Shown: piece by piece, positions 8,256 to 12,177 of the stretch | Position numbering within the stretch: the stretch's first letter is position 1 | Layout: the number at the start of each line of letters is the position of its first letter | NCBI GenBank assembly: GCA_003833135.1 | Contig: QZLH01001501.1 | Coordinates: 17,076-29,252, forward strand | Length of the DNA stretch: 12,177 bases | Direction of reading: 5' to 3' | DNA from: Oehlia diaphana | Taxonomy: Eukaryota; Glomeromycota; Glomeromycetes; Glomerales; Glomeraceae | The notes under the pieces: generated by a model | The model's database searches: none | What the model saw: the letters and a program-made list of their open reading frames with translations, nothing else | Told to the model about the DNA's origin: nothing | Position numbers and translations under genes: made by a program

Positions 8256-8407
8256 GGGCGTCTTCACAGAGAACATGATTGAGAGTTAGATTGAGATTAG
8301 TGGTTAATCTGGTTTCACAAAAAACGTGATTGAGATTAATTTCAATCTCAAGCTGATCATGATTGAAATTCCATATGAAATTTCAATCTTACTCGTTGAG
8401 TAAGATT
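8256..8407. repeat. Repeat- and hairpin-rich left flank of the Harbinger-like element
   Basis: A 24-bp direct repeat (8261-8284 and 8312-8335) shares TTCACA, then a run of A/G, then TGATTGAGA. It is followed by three hairpins in a row. TTGAGATT (8330-8337) pairs with AATCTCAA (8344-8351). GATTGAAATT (8361-8370) pairs with AATTTCAATC (8379-8388). AATCTTACTC (8385-8394) pairs with GAGTAAGATT (8398-8407) over a 3-nt loop. The GGGCG at 8256-8260 could be the outer end of a PIF/Harbinger terminal repeat, but no matching right end or 3-bp duplication was found. Confidence 0.55.
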
Positions 8408-8570
8408 AGAATAAGGTTTTAACTTTCTTACTGCACTTTTCATTTTTTAACAAAAATACCACATATTTCAATCTTCAATAAATGTATGCATATTTATTAA
8501 ACGCGAAACACTTACTAGATGCGAAATTTTTGTCATTTCCTTTAAATAAAATAAATTTCTTTCTTAATAA

Positions 8571-9767
8571 ATGAAACAAACTCATAAAAATAAAATTGCT
8601 GCAAAAGGTGAAAAAACTACCAATGCTTTAAGAGTTATGTGGACTGAAAGTGCTATTAAAGCTTTATTGTCTTTTCTTATTGAAAATATAAAAAGACTTG
8701 AAGAGTTAAAGTATAAATGTGGAGCTACATCTAATCCAGAGAATGTTCAGTTATGGAAGGATGCTGAAACCTTTTTTTTTGACTTTTGAGGACTTTAAAT
8801 ACACTTATAATAATGTTCAAATTGCTAATAAATGGAAAAATTTAGTAGATAATTATAAGGTTTTTTTTAAACAAAAAAATGAAAGTTCTTGAACATTTAT
8901 TTAATACTAATTTTAAGTTCTTTTTTTATTAAGTCGCAACTTGCAGTTTTTTTTCAAAAAGAGTGGTTGAGCTCCAATTGTTATTCAATATAAAGAGGAT
9001 ATTGAAACAATTTTAAATAAAGATAGACCTATATTAAATCCAAAGTCTTGTATTGATTCTTCTGTTTCCTTATCAGTAAAAGAAGGAATCTGATGATGTC
9101 TAAGAAAATATTGGTGTAGATAACAAGAATGAAATCTCATATGAAAAAATTGGTAGAAAACTTACTAATAAGTGCGAAAATAAAGAAATGGAAGTTAATT
9201 TGGATATTCAAGATAAAAAAAAATCTAAAAATAGTAAAACAAATTTTGAAAATACTCTTCAAAATTGGTTAGAACAACAAGAAGCTAGGCAAATTGAAAC
9301 TGATAAAAGTAGGGAAGAACAAATATTAGAGTTATTTCATATGAAACAGCAAAATGATTGATGTTATTTGGTCTATTAAACAATCTTACAAATTGTTTAA
9401 ATTCTTTACATGTGAAATCAAGTAATCAATCAGAAAATAATTTATTTATAAGTCAAGGTAATAATTTACAATTTGTATTATGCACTTCGTGTTTGATTTT
9501 AATTTTAATTTACATTACACATTAAATGTTATGCGTTATATGTTACATACGCATTATGTATTACACATTTATAATGTAAATTCTAATATAATATTTTTTT
9601 TATTTATTTCAGATAATTTGTCTCAATTCTCTTCAGATCATATGTATTTGCATAAAAATTTACAAACATTTTTACCATCTTACACACATTTAAATAATAC
9701 TGAAGATTTAATGGGATATCAAAATAATATAGATGATAATTCATCAAATAGTGATGAAATGGTGTAA
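8571..9767 (+). pseudogene. Myb/SANT-like DNA-binding protein of a Harbinger-type element, broken
   Basis: Starts at ATG 8571. Residues about 24-68 (MWTESAIKALLSFLIENIKR, then NPENVQLWKDAETF) are the first part of a Myb/SANT-like (trihelix) domain. A 9-T run (8772-8780) coincides with a frame change, after which the domain continues as YTYNNVQIANKWKNLVDNYK. It then meets TGA at 8890-8892. Later blocks are APIVIQYKEDIE...NKDRPILNPK, then in another frame a coiled-coil-like part NWLEQQEARQIE...SREEQILELF, then LLNNLTNCLNSL. A plausible 155-bp intron (9458-9612, GTAATA to TTTCAG) leads to a last exon rich in Asn/Ser ending DDNSSNSDEMV at 9767. In this transposon family the Myb protein binds the element ends and partners the nuclease. 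Several frameshifts and stops make it a relic. The start is uncertain but fits the domain. Confidence 0.8.
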
Positions 9768-9868
9768 TTTTTTTTTTTGTAATAATTGTAATAATTAATC
9801 TTTTATAAATAGTAATAAAGAGATTAATAAGAATTTTTTAGTAATAATTGAATAATTGATTATTAACC

Positions 9869-10366
9869 TCATACAGCACTTAAATTTCTTCTTTGATAGT
9901 TGATCCATAAAGAATCACATATTGCATTTCTAATGATATTTCCTTTAGATGTTTCACTAATATTTATTTTATTATTTACACCAGTTCCTGTATCATTGTA
10001 TTGCTTTCCTAGTGGTAAAAAAATCATGTCTCACTTCACAAATATTATGAAGTATACAACAAGCAGTTATAACATGTGATACTATTTCAAATGAAATTAA
10101 ATTATGAAGAAGACACCCTTTAATAAACCAAAAGCCTGTTTTTCTTTAATTCTTATTTGGGAATGTTTAAGATTAAAATATGTTTGCTGTTAAATTAATC
10201 CTTTACCAATATCTTTATAAGGAACTATTAACCAACTAAGATTTGGATATCCCTCATCACCCAAAATATATTTATTATTAAAAGAAAAATTGCTTTGATT
10301 ATTAAATTTATTATAAAGATTAGAATTTATTACATCAGGAAATTTTTTTGGATGATATATAGCAAT
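9869..10366 (-). pseudogene. PIF/Harbinger DDE transposase relic, C-terminal half
   Basis: Minus-strand remnants in order: HPKKFPDVINSNLYNKFNN, NKYILGDEGYPNLSWLIVPY, KDIGKGLI, stop TAA (10192-10190), QQTYFNLKHSQIRIKEKQAFGLLKG, a frameshift near 10106-10115, NLISFEIVSHVITACCILHN, a frameshift at a 7-base homopolymer (10017-10023), then PLGKQYNDTG and NAICDSLWINYQRRNLSAV to TGA at 9869. GDEGYP holds the second Asp of the DDE triad. The first Asp lies in the missing N-terminal part. The third acidic residue, normally Glu in the ENAFG/EQAFG motif, is Lys here (EKQAFG). Harbinger nucleases cut and join DNA at TWA sites; this copy cannot. It converges with the Myb-like relic, with about 100 bp between their ends. 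Confidence 0.88.
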
Positions 10367-10530
10367 TTATATCACTTTATCGATATATATCCTATTATTT
10401 ATAAAATGTGATATACATCGATAATAATCGCACTCGTTGGGTTATATCGATATAGATTATTGAACTTAATACGATCAACATCGATTAAAAAAAAGTGATA
10501 ATTATTGATAATAAGTATAATCGATATAGA
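10367..10530. repeat. CGAT-rich repeat abutting the broken transposase
   Basis: ATCGAT occurs five times in about 150 bp, including two copies of TCGATATAGATTAT, interspersed with GTGATA and GATAAT motifs that give short inverted matches. The transposase frame ends where this stretch begins, so it may be an inserted repeat that truncated the element. No clear ends or target duplication were found. Confidence 0.4.
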
Positions 10531-10987
10531 TTATCAATCTGAATATATTAATACTATTAATATGGATTAAAAAGCACAACGATTATTATCGAAATAGTTA
10601 ATTTTAACAATTTAAATAATGATAAAATATCGAAAAATATTAAAATCAAAAAATATCAATATTAATTATTTATAATTTTATTGTCAAGCAATATTTATAC
10701 AGTATTATAATAAATGAAGAATAAAATAAAATAATTTGCTAAAAAACTAGCTGAAAATAAAAAGAAAATAGATAATAATCATATTCAATTATTAAAAATA
10801 TCGTTAAAAATCATCAAAAAGGAAAAAAAATGAAATCGAGAAAATCAAAGGTAAAAGAAGTACTATTACTTCTAAACCATTATTTTACGTCTGTAATGAT
10901 AATATGATGATAAATAATAAATAAAAATTGTATTTAATTTAATTATTTATTTACAGTAAATGAAATATTAAGATCGATAATTACCAT
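10531..10987. other. A+T-rich spacer
   Basis: Very A+T-rich. An open stretch on + near 10830 starting MKSRKSKVKE is too short to call. No other feature is supported. Confidence 0.4.
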
Positions 10988-12098
10988 TTAATAAAATAAT
11001 TTATCTAACGCTTCAAGATTTATTCCTACTCCTTCTACAACCCGTACCTCTTCCTCTTCCTCTTCTTCAACTTCTGCATTATCCTCGTCAGTCTCTTTTC
11101 TTTGTAAATTATCGGGCATTTTTTCTTGCAAAATCGCCAAAGAATCACTCATTTCAATTTGTTCTTATTTCTTAAGAACTTCCTAAGAATGCCAATTTTT
11201 GATTAATAATTTAAAAAATGACAAGTTAAATTAAATTCGATAAATACTGACCTTAAACTTTTGAAATTGTAACACGAGAGCCTTTTTAGAGATTTCTAGA
11301 ATGGGATAATTTGGGTTTAAGATTATATCACACACGGAGGCCGTATAGATATATATATTACTATATTCTTCTTCATTTGCCATAGTTGATGAAGGAAATG
11401 CAATAGCAGTGATATTTTCTATAGTGGCATCATCATAAGGTTGCTTGCTGAAACCTAAGAGTTTAGGCAAGATGGCGTTTTGCCGAAAAGTGAAATTCTG
11501 CTAAAACTATATTAAAGTTATATTAAAAAACTGGCAAAACTCTGGAGAAAGGCGAAACTGCTGAAACTTATTATAAATGCCGAAACTGCTGAAACTCTGG
11601 CGAAACTATAATAAATCTATAGTAAAATTTTGATGAAACTAATCATAGGATTTTGAAGAGGTTTAGACAAGTAACCTTACATCATCAGCATATAATTTTT
11701 TATAACTATCGGCAACTTCTTTAGAATTTTTCCATTCAAGGACTTCTTGTGAGTTTTTTCGCCATTTACTTATTAATTGCAGACCAAAATTTCTAAAAAT
11801 CGCGGTTCGTACTGCTGAGGCATGTGAGCCTCTTATATCTTTCATTTTGTGTAAAAGCTATTGATTGATTATAAAAGAAAATAAAATTAATTATTTAAAA
11901 TATTTTATAATAACTAACAATATTTACCGCAGAATGATGCTTTCCGGTAAAAGTATTAATCCATTTCCAGTCTCCAATTTCTTTTAAATAGTTGGCGTGA
12001 TTTGAATTAAGCCACTTTTCCATCGATGCTTTATATTCTTCAAAACTTGGCCACATCTTCAAAGTAAAAAATTTTGAGCACACTGCGGCATATGCATC
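10988..12098 (-). CDS. Spliced gene of unknown family, 5' end outside window, in-frame stop before acidic tail
   Basis: Four exons on the minus strand, all joined in phase 0. Exon 12098-11928 is 57 codons (DAYAAVCSKFF...EIGDWKWINTFTGKHHSA), flanked by acceptor TTATTAG and donor GTAAAT. Exon 11857-11681 is 59 codons (LLHKMKDIRGSHASAVRTAI...KWRKNSQEVLEWKNSKEVAD), with donor GTAAGG. Exon 11497-11252 is 82 codons (NFTFRQNAILPKLLGFSKQ...ALVLQFQKFK), with donor GTCAGT. The exon from 11182 reads EVLKK then TAA (11167-11165). Past that stop the same frame stays open as EQIEMSDSLAILQEKMPDN, a seven-Glu run, then VRVVEGVGINLEALDKLFY, ending TAA at 10988. Tryptophans and basic residues in the first exons suggest a folded, perhaps DNA- or transposon-related domain, but I do not recognise it. 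Either the protein ends at KK* or this is a copy with a recent nonsense change. The 5' exons lie beyond the right edge. Confidence 0.6.
11500..11640. repeat. Intronic GAAACT repeat array
   Basis: Within the intron 11680-11498 of the minus-strand gene. The 16-mer CGAAACTGCTGAAACT occurs identically at 11553-11568 and 11581-11596 (period 28), with diverged relatives around it (CTGGCAAAACTCTGG at 11531-11545, CTCTGGCGAAACT from 11595, TGCTAAAACT at about 11499). On the minus strand a diverged copy provides the acceptor TTTTAGCAG used by the exon at 11497. Similar repeats are likely dispersed in this genome; that is an expectation, not something seen here. Confidence 0.65.
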
Positions 12099-12177
12099 CT
12101 AATAATACAACGATATGATAATGTATAACGTTATCATTTAGCAATATAATGATATTTAGTAATTAGTAGTAATATAA

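Larger units (their letters stand above)
8256..10366. mobile_element. Dead PIF/Harbinger-like transposon, right end truncated
   Basis: The two genes expected of PIF/Harbinger elements, a Myb/SANT-like DNA-binding protein and a DDE nuclease, lie convergently here and both are broken. The left limit is set at the repeat-rich flank, the right limit where the DDE frame stops against a CGAT-rich repeat. Neither terminal inverted repeat nor target duplication is proven, so both boundaries are approximate. The assignment rests on the paired gene content and on DDE motifs. Confidence 0.7.

Noticed and set aside
1..12177. tRNA or rRNA genes, CRISPR arrays, bacterial promoters or ribosome binding sites
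   Set aside because: No convincing tRNA B-box, rRNA core or spaced direct repeats were seen, and the spliced genes show eukaryotic DNA.

Overview
The window looks like nuclear DNA of a filamentous fungus, most plausibly an arbuscular mycorrhizal fungus of the Rhizophagus type (Glomeromycotina). Three things point there. The DNA is very A+T-rich by eye. Introns are short (about 65-155 bp) and run GTATGT or GTAAAT to TAG/CAG/AAG. The content matches that group's repertoire: expanded TKL-like kinases, SAM-domain proteins, PIF/Harbinger-like elements and small inverted-repeat elements. The taxon is inferred from protein style, not from a search.

Layout. 1-203: A+T-rich flank ending in a splice acceptor. 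204-1280 (+): dead C-terminal part of a TKL-like kinase with a one-base deletion in the DFG region, several stops, and no N-lobe. 1281-2762: no supported gene. 2763-2971 (+): orphan terminal-exon-like frame. 3070-3281: two inverted repeats. About 3570-4135: polypurine tract with degenerate 54-71 bp repeats, next to a set of minus-strand splice signals (4099-4368) that could form a tiny three-exon transcript. 4568-4957: 390-bp element with 29-bp terminal inverted repeats (31 bp counting the flanking TA) and a TA duplication, a Tc1/mariner-type MITE. 5479-6682 (+): the best gene of the window, an apparently intact two-exon SAM-domain protein of 375 residues with a duplicated C-terminal module. 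7353-7489 (+): very decayed second kinase relic. 8256-10366: a dead PIF/Harbinger-like element, with hairpin-rich left flank, Myb/SANT-like relic on + (8571-9767) and DDE transposase relic on - (9869-10366), cut on its right by a CGAT-rich repeat. 10988-12098 (-): last four exons of a spliced gene of unknown family that enters from beyond the right edge; it meets an in-frame TAA just before a well-preserved acidic tail.

There is no operon or pathway here. This is repeat-rich accessory fungal DNA in which one clean gene (the SAM protein) sits among decayed kinases and transposons. The most useful leads are the duplicated SAM-protein module with a TQT motif at the head of each copy, the minus-strand micro-exon set, and the right-edge gene, where an intronic repeat appears to supply a splice acceptor.
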